Shown here in pieces: positions 37,038 through 44,163 of a stretch of 44,163 nucleotides of DNA (position 1 is its first letter; each line of letters starts with the position of its first letter). Made by a program: the position numbers and the translations under genes. The DNA is from an uncultured Bacteroidales bacterium (GTDB lineage: Bacteria > Bacteroidota > Bacteroidia > Bacteroidales > P3), in contig ONFR01000034.1 of the NCBI GenBank assembly GCA_900317125.1, forward strand, positions 1 to 44,163, read 5' to 3'. The notes beneath the pieces are model-generated. The model saw nothing but the letters and a program-made list of their open reading frames with translations. It was not told the origin of the DNA and made no database searches.

Positions 37038-39128
37038 TTAATTATTATACTTATTCTTAAGGATATTGTCTTGCTGGTCCTTGGTGACCTCGGCATAATG
37101 CGAGAACTCCATGGTCGAGTTGGCGCGGCCGGAAGTGATGGTGCGCAACGCTGTCACATAACCGAACATCTGTTCCAGCGGCACCAATGCATGGATGGCC
37201 TGAACGCCCACTTTGGCAGTGATGTTCTCCAACATGCCGCGACGACGGTTCAGGTCGCCGGTCACATCGCCCACATAGGCATCGGGAGTCAGCACCTCGA
37301 GTTTCATGATAGGCTCAAGCAGCACGGGCGAAGCCTTGCGGCAGGCCTCCTTGAAACCGATCTTGGCACACACCTCGAACGACAGCTGGTCGCTGTCCAC
37401 AGGATGGAACGAACCGTCCAGGACGGTGACCTTCATGCTGTCCATCGGGTATCCGGCCAAAACGCCGTTCTGCATAGCCTCTTTGAAACCCTTCTCTATC
37501 GCAGGTATATACTCTTTAGGAATATTGCCGCCCTTCACCTCGTTGACAAACTGCAGACCGTTCACACCCTCGTCGGCAGGACCAATCTCGAACAGGATGT
37601 CGGCAAACTTACCCTTGCCGCCCGTCTGCTTCTTGTAGATCTCGTGGTGCTGCACGGTGGCGGTGATGGCCTCTTTGTAAGCCACCTGCGGACGGCCCTG
37701 GTTCACCTCCACCGCAAACTCGCGGCGCAGACGGTCCATGATGATGTCCAAATGCAGCTCGCCCATACCGCTGATGATGGTCTGGCCCGACACCTCGTCG
37801 CTCTTCACGCGGAAAGTGGGGTCCTCTTCCACCAGCTTGGTCAGTGCATTGGTCAGCTTGTCCATGTCGCCCTGTGTCAGCGGCTCGACAGCGATGCTGA
37901 TAACGGGTTCGGGGAACTTCATCGACTCGAGGATGATGGGGTGCTTCTCGTCGCACAGTGTATGGCCGGTCTTGATGTCCTTGAAACCGACGGCGGCTCC
38001 GATGTCGCCTGCCTCGATGCGGTCGAGGGGGTTCTGCTTGTTCGAATGCATCTGCATGATACGGGAGATACGTTCTTTCTTGCCCGTATTGGCATTGTAC
38101 ACATACGAACCAGACTCCAGCGAACCGCTATACACGCGGAAGAAGCAGAGTCTGCCCACATAGGGGTCGGTGGCAATCTTGAATGCCAGTGCTGAGAAGG
38201 GAGCCTTCACGTCGATGGGACGCATCTCGGGCTGCTCGGTCTTGGGGTTGATACCGTCCACCTCCTTCATGTCGAGGGGGCTCGGCAGGAAAGCGGCCAC
38301 GGCATCCAGCAGGGTCTGCACGCCTTTGTTCTTGAAAGCGGAACCGCACATCACGGGCACAATCTTCATGGCCAGTGTTGCCTTGCGTATCTCGCCGATG
38401 ATCTCGTCGGGGGTGATGGAATCGGGGTCCTCGAAAAACTTCTCGAGCAGAGCCTCGTTCTCCTCGGCGACGCCCTCCACCAGTTTCTGGCGGTACTCGG
38501 CGGCAATGTCCTTCAAGTCGGCGGGCATGGGGATTTCCTCAAAACGCTGACCGTTGGAACTCTCGTCCCACACCAGCGCCTTGTTGGCAATCAAGTCCAC
38601 AACGCCCTTGTACAAATCCTCCTGACCGATAGGAATCTCGATAGGGATAGGGTTGGCGCCCAAGCGCTCCTTAATCTGGTTCACCACACCGAAGAAGTCG
38701 GCACCCGCGCGGTCCATCTTGTTGACGAAGGCGATACGCGGCACACCGTACTTGTCGGCCTGACGCCACACGGTCTCCGACTGGGGTTCGACACCGCCCA
38801 CAGCGCAGAAAATGGCTATGGCGCCGTCGAGCACACGCAGCGAACGCTCCACCTCGACGGTGAAATCCACGTGACCCGGAGTATCGATGATATTGTACTT
38901 ATAACGCTGCTCATGCCAATCCCAATATACTGTGGTTGCCGCGGAGGTGATAGTGATACCGCGCTCCTGCTCCTGGACCATCCAGTCCATCGTGGCTGAC
39001 CCCTCGTGCGTTTCACCCAGCTTGTAGTTCTTGCCGGTGTAGAAAAGAATACGCTCGGTCGTCGTCGTCTTGCCGGCGTCGATATGGGCCATAATCCCGA
39101 TATTCCTTGTATAATGTAGGTCTGACAT
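37038..39128 (-). CDS. fusA: Elongation factor G
   Basis: A 696-residue translocase. G1 is AHIDAGKT (14-21), G3 is DTPGH (82-86) and G4 is NKMD (136-139), followed by domains II-V with [13 protein letters not shown] in the C-terminal part. It catalyses ribosome translocation and, with RRF, recycling. It sits in the str operon between rpsG and rpsJ. No tuf gene follows it, as is usual in Bacteroidota. Normal length. Confidence 0.97.
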   Translation of the reverse strand: MSDLHYTRNIGIMAHIDAGKTTTTERILFYTGKNYKLGETHEGSATMDWMVQEQERGITITSAATTVYWDWHEQRYKYNIIDTPGHVDFTVEVERSLRVLDGAIAIFCAVGGVEPQSETVWRQADKYGVPRIAFVNKMDRAGADFFGVVNQIKERLGANPIPIEIPIGQEDLYKGVVDLIANKALVWDESSNGQRFEEIPMPADLKDIAAEYRQKLVEGVAEENEALLEKFFEDPDSITPDEIIGEIRKATLAMKIVPVMCGSAFKNKGVQTLLDAVAAFLPSPLDMKEVDGINPKTEQPEMRPIDVKAPFSALAFKIATDPYVGRLCFFRVYSGSLESGSYVYNANTGKKERISRIMQMHSNKQNPLDRIEAGDIGAAVGFKDIKTGHTLCDEKHPIILESMKFPEPVISIAVEPLTQGDMDKLTNALTKLVEEDPTFRVKSDEVSGQTIISGMGELHLDIIMDRLRREFAVEVNQGRPQVAYKEAITATVQHHEIYKKQTGGKGKFADILFEIGPADEGVNGLQFVNEVKGGNIPKEYIPAIEKGFKEAMQNGVLAGYPMDSMKVTVLDGSFHPVDSDQLSFEVCAKIGFKEACRKASPVLLEPIMKLEVLTPDAYVGDVTGDLNRRRGMLENITAKVGVQAIHALVPLEQMFGYVTALRTITSGRANSTMEFSHYAEVTKDQQDNILKNKYNN

Positions 39129-39196
39129 TGATTATAAGTAATTTAGCTTGAGCTGTCGATTAATAATCCTAAATAATGTATTCTGTTGTTGCCGTA

Positions 39197-39664
39197 TTAG
39201 AAACGGAAGTGCGAGAAAGCCTTGTTGGCCTCTGCCATGCGGTGGATATCCTCCTTACGCTTGAAGGCGGCGCCCTCTTCCTTGTAAGCGGCCTGGATTT
39301 CGGCGGCCAGCTTCAGGGCCATCGTCTTCTCGCTGCGCTTGCGGCTGAAGCTGATGAGGTTCTTCATGCCGATGGACTGTTTGCGCTCGGGACGGATTTC
39401 GGTAGGCACCTGGAAAGTGGCACCACCGATACGGCGGCTCTTCACCTCGACCGAAGGAGTGATGTTGGCAAGGGCCTTCTTCCACACTTCGATACCGTCT
39501 TCCTTGGTACGGTCGGCCACCACGTCGATTGCCTCGTAGAAAATCTTGTAGGCGATGGTCTTCTTGCCGCCCAACATCAGGTTGTTGACAAACTTGGTAA
39601 CGAGCACGTCGTTATATTTGGGATCCGGAAGGATAATACGTTTTCTGGGTTTAGCTTTTCTCAT
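39197..39664 (-). CDS. rpsG: 30S ribosomal protein S7
   Basis: A 155-residue primary binder of the 16S 3' domain ([58 protein letters not shown] C-terminus). It lies between rpsL and fusA as in all str operons. Confidence 0.97.
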   Translation of the reverse strand: MRKAKPRKRIILPDPKYNDVLVTKFVNNLMLGGKKTIAYKIFYEAIDVVADRTKEDGIEVWKKALANITPSVEVKSRRIGGATFQVPTEIRPERKQSIGMKNLISFSRKRSEKTMALKLAAEIQAAYKEEGAAFKRKEDIHRMAEANKAFSHFRF

Positions 39665-39725
39665 TTCTCTTTTACATTAACGAACTGCCTGTGCAATTCC
39701 TTATTCTTTTTTATTCTTAAACTAA

Positions 39726-40109
39726 TTACTTCGAAGCCTGTTTCGGGCGCTTGGCACCGTATTTCGAACGACGCTGACGGCGACCATCGACACCACTGGT
39801 ATCCAATGCTCCACGGATGATATGATAACGCACGCCGGGGAGATCCTTTACACGGCCTCCGCGAATCATCACGATCGAGTGCTCCTGCAGGTTATGGCCT
39901 TCACCGGGGATGTAGGCGTTAACCTCTTTCTGGTTGGTGAGACGCACACGGGCAACCTTACGCATTGCCGAGTTAGGTTTTTTCGGGGTGGTGGTGTACA
40001 CACGGGTGCAGACGCCACGACGCTGGGGGCAGCTGTCCAAAGCGGGAGATTTCGACTTATACTCCATCTGCTGACGTCCTTTGCGAACTAATTGCTGAAT
40101 TGTTGGCAT
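39726..40109 (-). CDS. rpsL: 30S ribosomal protein S12
   Basis: A 127-residue decoding-centre protein. I start at [15 protein letters not shown], the family start; the frame is open 44 codons further up but that part spans the promoter. The conserved loops [16 protein letters not shown] and [13 protein letters not shown] are present, including the Lys that is often changed in streptomycin resistance (TPKKPNSA). First gene of the long array; the leader is about 75 bases. Confidence 0.96.
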   Translation of the reverse strand: MPTIQQLVRKGRQQMEYKSKSPALDSCPQRRGVCTRVYTTTPKKPNSAMRKVARVRLTNQKEVNAYIPGEGHNLQEHSIVMIRGGRVKDLPGVRYHIIRGALDTSGVDGRRQRRSKYGAKRPKQASK

Positions 40110-40165
40110 TTTGTCTTTTAATGTTATATATTTAATTGTTAGTATTTTACAAATCTGTTTGAGTG

Positions 40166-40186
40166 CCGTTTTAGCCCTCGAAACGG
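40166..40186 (-). promoter_or_regulatory. 5' leader hairpin of the rpsL transcript
   Basis: On the minus strand CCGTTT (40186-40181) pairs with AAACGG (40171-40166) around nine bases, right at the predicted transcription start. A 5'-end stem-loop may stabilise the mRNA or act in regulation. Confidence 0.4.
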
Positions 40187-40190
40187 AATG

Positions 40191-40221
40191 CAAAATTACA
40201 ACTATTTTCTCACCCCACAAA
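40191..40221 (-). promoter_or_regulatory. Promoter of the str-S10-spc-alpha array
   Basis: On the minus strand TTTG (40221-40218), a 19-base spacer and TAATTTTG (40198-40191) match the Bacteroidota housekeeping promoter exactly. The predicted start of transcription is near 40185, about 75 bases before rpsL. Confidence 0.85.
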
Positions 40222-40241
40222 GTAACAACTTGATTTCTCAA

Positions 40242-40593
40242 TGTTAAATAAACTTAAAATTCTTTGTAGGCACTATGTATCAGAACGATACAAAATCAAA
40301 AATCCTCTTTTCCCCATCAACGGACCTGGAGTTATCAACAGCCTGCCCGAAAGTCCCCAAAACGCCCCCTCAAACTCACACTTTTCCGCCCTTCGTTCGT
40401 TCAATATCGTATCCTTTCTGCATACATCCTGCATCGTTCCCAATAATATAATAGGGAAACGATGCTGTAACGAAGGAAGAACGAGCCGACAACGAACGAA
40501 CCTTGAGCGACCACGAGGCACGTCCCCTAGCCACAGCGGAGGAGCAGCGGAGCGCCCTCCCGACCTCCGGCATAGCCGTAGCGGCAGCCGTCT
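40242..40593. other. Gene-free stretch between rpsL promoter and EFR1 gene
   Basis: No coding frame with family-like sequence is seen. It contains a nested structure: CCTTCGTT (40390-40397) pairs with AACGAAGG (40469-40476), enclosing GCATCGTT-CCC (40431-40441) pairing with GGG-A-AACGATGC (40454-40465). GC-rich short inverted repeats follow toward the EFR1 stop (GGAGG 40538-40542 facing CCTCC 40556-40560). Some of this may end the EFR1 transcript. Confidence 0.5.
40398..40438 (-). repeat. 41-base intergenic element, copy B
   Basis: Read on the minus strand it begins AACGATGC, has AAGGATAC in the middle and ends ATTGAACG, at the same offsets as the copy at 14193-14233. Its first eight bases are one arm of the hairpin at 40431-40465. 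Confidence 0.5.
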
Positions 40594-41352
40594 TTACGAC
40601 TCGCGGTAATGGTACTGCCCCTTACCGCGGGTCACACGGCCGTATTGCACCGCATTCTGCGGGCAATAGTGGTAGCACGCCTCGCAATGATTGCAGTTGC
40701 CGTTCCAGCGGGGCTTGCCGCCATCGATGGCGATATTCTGCAGCGGGCACACTTTAGCGCACAGACCGCAACCCACGCAGGCATCCGTAGCATAGTATTT
40801 CTTGTCCGACACCCAGCGGAGAAAGCCCTTCCCTATCCCGTTGGTCTTCAAACGGGGCATAGCGCCACGGTTCAAGTCCACCGTCCAGCGGCGCTTTTTC
40901 AACGCCTCCGCCAGCTGCGGGATTCTTGCCTCGGCCTGTTCTAACTTCCGCTTCTCCACCTCAGGCGGGTCGACATTCATAAACGACATATTCACATACG
41001 TGTTCGGCATCGCCACCCCGAAAGCGGCATCAAGCCGAAGGCCTGCTATATCCAGCGCCTGTCCCAACACAATGTCGGCAAACCCGGCATCGTCACCATA
41101 AGTCGTCACCATATATACATACGACGGACTGTCCTTCAGCCGCACCTTGCCCACAAAGTCCAGCACAATCTGCGGCGGCCGCCACGAATAGATGGGGAAC
41201 ACAAACCCCACCCGCTCGTCGGCCTGCAACGTGTAATCCAACTGCCCCTCGCGCAACGCCTTGGGGATAAACACCAGCCGCTCGTCCAACAACTCGCCGA
41301 GACGCTCAGCCACATGGCGGCTATTGCCGCAACCCGAATAGTAGAATATCAT
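40594..41352 (-). CDS. EFR1-type flavodoxin/ferredoxin fusion
   Basis: A 252-residue redox protein. The N-terminal half is flavodoxin-like, with the FMN-binding loop YYSGCGNSRHVAERL (residues 4-18) and YSWRPP and TTYGDDAGF further on. The C-terminal part carries two [4Fe-4S] ferredoxin motifs: Cys192, 195, 198, 202 (CVGCGLCAKVCP) and Cys220, 223, 226, 230 (CNHCEACYHYCP). This matches the EFR1 family (flavodoxin plus dicluster ferredoxin), probably a cytoplasmic electron carrier in anaerobic metabolism; the partner is unknown. It has its own promoter at 41406-41436. Confidence 0.9.
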   Translation of the reverse strand: MIFYYSGCGNSRHVAERLGELLDERLVFIPKALREGQLDYTLQADERVGFVFPIYSWRPPQIVLDFVGKVRLKDSPSYVYMVTTYGDDAGFADIVLGQALDIAGLRLDAAFGVAMPNTYVNMSFMNVDPPEVEKRKLEQAEARIPQLAEALKKRRWTVDLNRGAMPRLKTNGIGKGFLRWVSDKKYYATDACVGCGLCAKVCPLQNIAIDGGKPRWNGNCNHCEACYHYCPQNAVQYGRVTRGKGQYHYRES

Positions 41353-41405
41353 TAGTCACTAATTTAAACTATAATACATCATATGCAATAACCAACTTCA
41401 CAATG

Positions 41406-41436
41406 CAAATTTACAACAATATTCTCAGTCAACAAC
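41406..41436 (-). promoter_or_regulatory. Promoter of the EFR1-type gene
   Basis: On the minus strand GTTG (41436-41433), a 19-base spacer and TAAATTTG (41413-41406), an exact -7 box with a near-consensus -33 box. The leader to ATG 41352 would be about 48 bases. Confidence 0.72.
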
Positions 41437-41546
41437 GCTAAAATTTATCTTGCTTCAAAAAAAACGCCTAAACAGTCCTTTTCTTCTCCCATCCCGCTCC
41501 ATTCATTCGCACCAAGATTACTACCCGGCCAAAACGCATACCCCGT

Positions 41547-44163
41547 TCAATTGGTTTCGTCTTCTGCCGCAAAAGGAAGCGGGGACACTTCGTCAAGCTG
41601 GTAGGTCATCATATTATGAACTACTACAGGTCTGTTTTTCTTAAAGTTTTCGGCTTGTTCAAAGATGGCTTTGAAAACATCGTCTCGAGTGGCTGGCGGG
41701 TATTTGTGCTTTGCGAGAGTGAGGATAATCTGCACTTTCAACTGTGCTTTGATGTCAGCCTTCTTGTCCCAGTCAATATACTGGGTCTTGTCGTCTACCA
41801 CCTCTTTCACATCCTTCGCAAGGGCAATATACTGTTCTTCCGTGTATTCATCAAGAAATCCATATTGTTCGGCCACTGACTTCAAGATGTCGTAGAAAGC
41901 CTTGACCTCGATATTGGGGATGCCGTCGGGCAACACGTTGTCTTTCTTTATTTCCTCGAACAAATCGGCTAGTTGCTTGGCGACTTCAGTCACTATTTCG
42001 TCAGCCAGCACGATGTCGTCCGAACGGTCGTTGTACTTGTCGATGATACTGTTCAGCCGTTCTGTGAAGCTGACGGCTTTCACCTTGTTTACCTTCCGCA
42101 CGCTATCGATGACCCGCTTGAGTAGCTGCTCCATCAGTTTCACCTTGGTGTTCTGATAGGGCAGCCGTTTGAGGCGTTCCATATATTGGGAGGCCAGCAG
42201 GTCAATCTGTTTGGTGTCGTTGAGCTGCATGGTGTTGATGGCGACAACCTCTTCAGAAATAAGCGCCTCGTTGACCAGTTTCAGCACGTGGCGGTTCATT
42301 TGTGAGGCATCGGGCGAATCACCTGTATTGGTCTTGTAGATGACCGAACGAACACCCGTGAAGAAATGCACGTCATCGACTTCGGACTTTTCTATGCGCT
42401 CATCGTTGTTGCACATGTTGTAGGCCGACTTCATGATGGTGGTGTGCTTCATGAAGCGTTTTTCCAAGTCATCGGTCTGTTGTATGCGTTCCGCGGCCTG
42501 TTGCAAAGCGTCCAACTGCTCAAGCGGGGTGCCTGTGAAGAACTTGGTGTAGTCGATGCCGTGGAACATCCTCCGCAACACATCCAGCTCGTCCTTGAAC
42601 AGTTTGACGGCATTGTCGATAGTCTCCACCGGTGTCTCGTTCTGTCCACCGTTGGCGTATCTCTTCATCGCCTGGTTGAACTTCTTCTTAATTCCGAGAT
42701 AGTCGACAATCAGGCCTTTGTCCTTGCCGGGATAGTTGCGGTTCACGCGGCTGATGGTCTGGATGAGGGTGTGCATCTGCAACGGCTTGTAACAGTACAT
42801 CGTGTCCAGACTGGGCACGTCGAAGCCGGTAATCCACATGTCCACCACGATGGCAATCTTGAAGTTCGACTTCTCTTCCTTGAACTGCAGGTCCAGCTTC
42901 TTCCTATCTTCGTCGGTGCCGAGCAGGTTATACAGCTCTTCGAGGTCGTCTTTCTGACGGATGAAGACCATCTTAATCTTCTCCATCGGCTTTATCTTCT
43001 CAGCCTCCTCCTTGCTGAGTTCTTCACCGTCGCCGCATACCTTCACCTCCGCCCAATCGGGACGCTGGGCGACAATCTCCTTGTAGATGGCGTAGCCTAT
43101 CTCGCGAGTAGCGCAGACAATCATCGCCTTGCCTTTCACGGTGCTGCCCTCTTCCACACGGCGCTCATAGTGCTGTATGAAATCGACAGCCAGCCGATGG
43201 ATGAGGTCGGGACTGCTGAGCAGTACGCTCATCTGCGTCATCGCCCGCTTGCTTTCCTCAATCTGGTAGTCGGTTGAACCCTCTTCGGCACATTTGTCGT
43301 AGTAGGCTTCTATCTGCTTGATGAGTTCGCTATCGGCAAAGACGTGCGAGGCGCGCCCCTCATACATGATGGTCTTGGTGATGCCGTCGTTCACGGCCTC
43401 TATCATCGAGTATTCGTCCACGATGGGACCGAAGACCTCGAGCGTCGGGTCGATGGGGGTGCCGGTGAAGCCCACGTAGGTAGCGTTGGGCAGCGAGTCT
43501 CGCAGGTATTTGGCAAAGCCATACGAGCGGCGCACACCCTTGTCGGTAATCTCCACCTTCTCCTCCAAGCCCGTCTGCGAACGGTGTGCCTCGTCGCTGA
43601 TGCAGATGATGTTGGCACGGTTGGAGAGCAGATTGATGTCTTTGGAAAACTTCTGTATGGTGGTGAGGAACACGCCGCCGCTGGTGCGTCCCTGCAGCTT
43701 GGCTTTCAGGTCCTCGCGGCTCTCCACCTGCTCTATTACGCTGTCGCCTACAAACTGCTTGGCGTTGAGTAGCAGGCGCGACAGCTGGTCGTCGAGGTCG
43801 GTGCGGTCGGTGATGAGGATGATGGTGGGGCTGCAAAGGGCTTTGCTCTTCATCAGCAATCGCGACAGGAAGAGCATCGTCAGCGACTTACCGCAGCCCG
43901 TGGCGCCGAAGTAGGTGCCGCCCTTGCCGTCGCCGCTGGGGTTGAGTTTGCTGTGGTTGAGGATATTCTGGTACAGGGCTCGGGCGGCGAAGTATTGCGG
44001 GTAGCGGCAGATGAACTTGCGCTCGTCTTTCGAGGTGTCGGGGAAATAGATGAAGTTGTGGACCACGTCGATAAGGCGGTCCTTACGGAACAATCCCGCC
44101 ACCATCGTCTTCAGCGAGGGGATGCCGCTGTCGGCCTTGTCCTTGGCGTTGACCTTGCGCCAG
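41547..44163 (-). CDS. hsdR: Type I restriction enzyme R subunit (HsdR), N-terminus outside window
   Basis: The frame is open from the window edge to TGA at 41547-41549, giving the last 870 or so residues. Helicase motif I is GATGCGKS (43907-43884) and motif II is DEAHRS (from 43595), followed by YVGFTGTPID and ISRVNRNYPGKDKG. The long C-terminal helical region that contacts the methylase is complete. The N-terminal nuclease domain lies upstream, outside the window, so it cannot be judged. HsdR translocates and cuts DNA lacking the host methylation. hsdM and hsdS are not seen here and may lie beyond 44163. No damage is visible in the part shown. Confidence 0.92.
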   Translation of the reverse strand, partial: WRKVNAKDKADSGIPSLKTMVAGLFRKDRLIDVVHNFIYFPDTSKDERKFICRYPQYFAARALYQNILNHSKLNPSGDGKGGTYFGATGCGKSLTMLFLSRLLMKSKALCSPTIILITDRTDLDDQLSRLLLNAKQFVGDSVIEQVESREDLKAKLQGRTSGGVFLTTIQKFSKDINLLSNRANIICISDEAHRSQTGLEEKVEITDKGVRRSYGFAKYLRDSLPNATYVGFTGTPIDPTLEVFGPIVDEYSMIEAVNDGITKTIMYEGRASHVFADSELIKQIEAYYDKCAEEGSTDYQIEESKRAMTQMSVLLSSPDLIHRLAVDFIQHYERRVEEGSTVKGKAMIVCATREIGYAIYKEIVAQRPDWAEVKVCGDGEELSKEEAEKIKPMEKIKMVFIRQKDDLEELYNLLGTDEDRKKLDLQFKEEKSNFKIAIVVDMWITGFDVPSLDTMYCYKPLQMHTLIQTISRVNRNYPGKDKGLIVDYLGIKKKFNQAMKRYANGGQNETPVETIDNAVKLFKDELDVLRRMFHGIDYTKFFTGTPLEQLDALQQAAERIQQTDDLEKRFMKHTTIMKSAYNMCNNDERIEKSEVDDVHFFTGVRSVIYKTNTGDSPDASQMNRHVLKLVNEALISEEVVAINTMQLNDTKQIDLLASQYMERLKRLPYQNTKVKLMEQLLKRVIDSVRKVNKVKAVSFTERLNSIIDKYNDRSDDIVLADEIVTEVAKQLADLFEEIKKDNVLPDGIPNIEVKAFYDILKSVAEQYGFLDEYTEEQYIALAKDVKEVVDDKTQYIDWDKKADIKAQLKVQIILTLAKHKYPPATRDDVFKAIFEQAENFKKNRPVVVHNMMTYQLDEVSPLPFAAEDETN

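Noticed and set aside
37071..38195. 374-codon open frame opposite fusA
   Set aside because: Antisense shadow of a certain EF-G gene.

Overview
The window looks like a chromosomal segment of a Bacteroidales bacterium (phylum Bacteroidota); I cannot place the species. Four lines of evidence support this. Three upstream regions carry the Bacteroidota promoter pattern (TTTG or close variant, 19-base spacer, TAnnTTTG), and a fourth has its -7 box. Start sites mostly lack Shine-Dalgarno sequences. There is a PorE-like TPR/beta-propeller/OmpA protein of the kind tied to type IX secretion, a NamZ (DUF1343) exo-muramidase, and ribosomal proteins of Bacteroidota type. EF-Tu is absent from the str cluster.

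Layout. Positions 1-7009 are a plus-strand run: the tail of a membrane protein, a lipoprotein, two related four-helix membrane proteins, an acyltransferase, a NatA/NatB-like ABC exporter, a CPBP membrane protease, a tiny lipoprotein and a SprT-like metalloprotein. Positions 7027-13177 are a minus-strand cluster: clpP, dut, namZ, a 918-residue PorE-like protein and miaA. A plus-strand lipoprotein follows (13341-13847), then a structured gene-free stretch, then minus-strand trmD, an M23/LysM peptidase, a one-helix protein, lepA, a lipoprotein and eno. Positions 21491-40109 are one long minus-strand array in transcription order rpsL-rpsG-fusA, S10, spc and alpha operons (30 ribosomal proteins, EF-G, SecY, Map, IF-1, RpoA). 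It starts from a textbook promoter at 40191-40221 and ends at a strong terminator at 21431-21471. An EFR1-type flavodoxin/ferredoxin gene and the 3' part of a type I restriction hsdR gene close the window.

The most notable points are: (1) rpmJ encodes an L36 of only 24 residues, with its middle 14 residues cleanly missing; (2) the PorE-like protein ends in what looks like a catalytically dead retropepsin-fold domain; (3) miaA has no ATG, GTG, TTG or CTG start ahead of its P-loop; (4) palindromic nonamer triplets flank the ABC exporter genes; (5) two distant gene-free regions share a diverged 41-base element inside structured DNA; (6) strong hairpins sit between rplW-rplB and rplO-secY inside the ribosomal operon. 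No CRISPR array, insertion sequence, tRNA or rRNA was seen.
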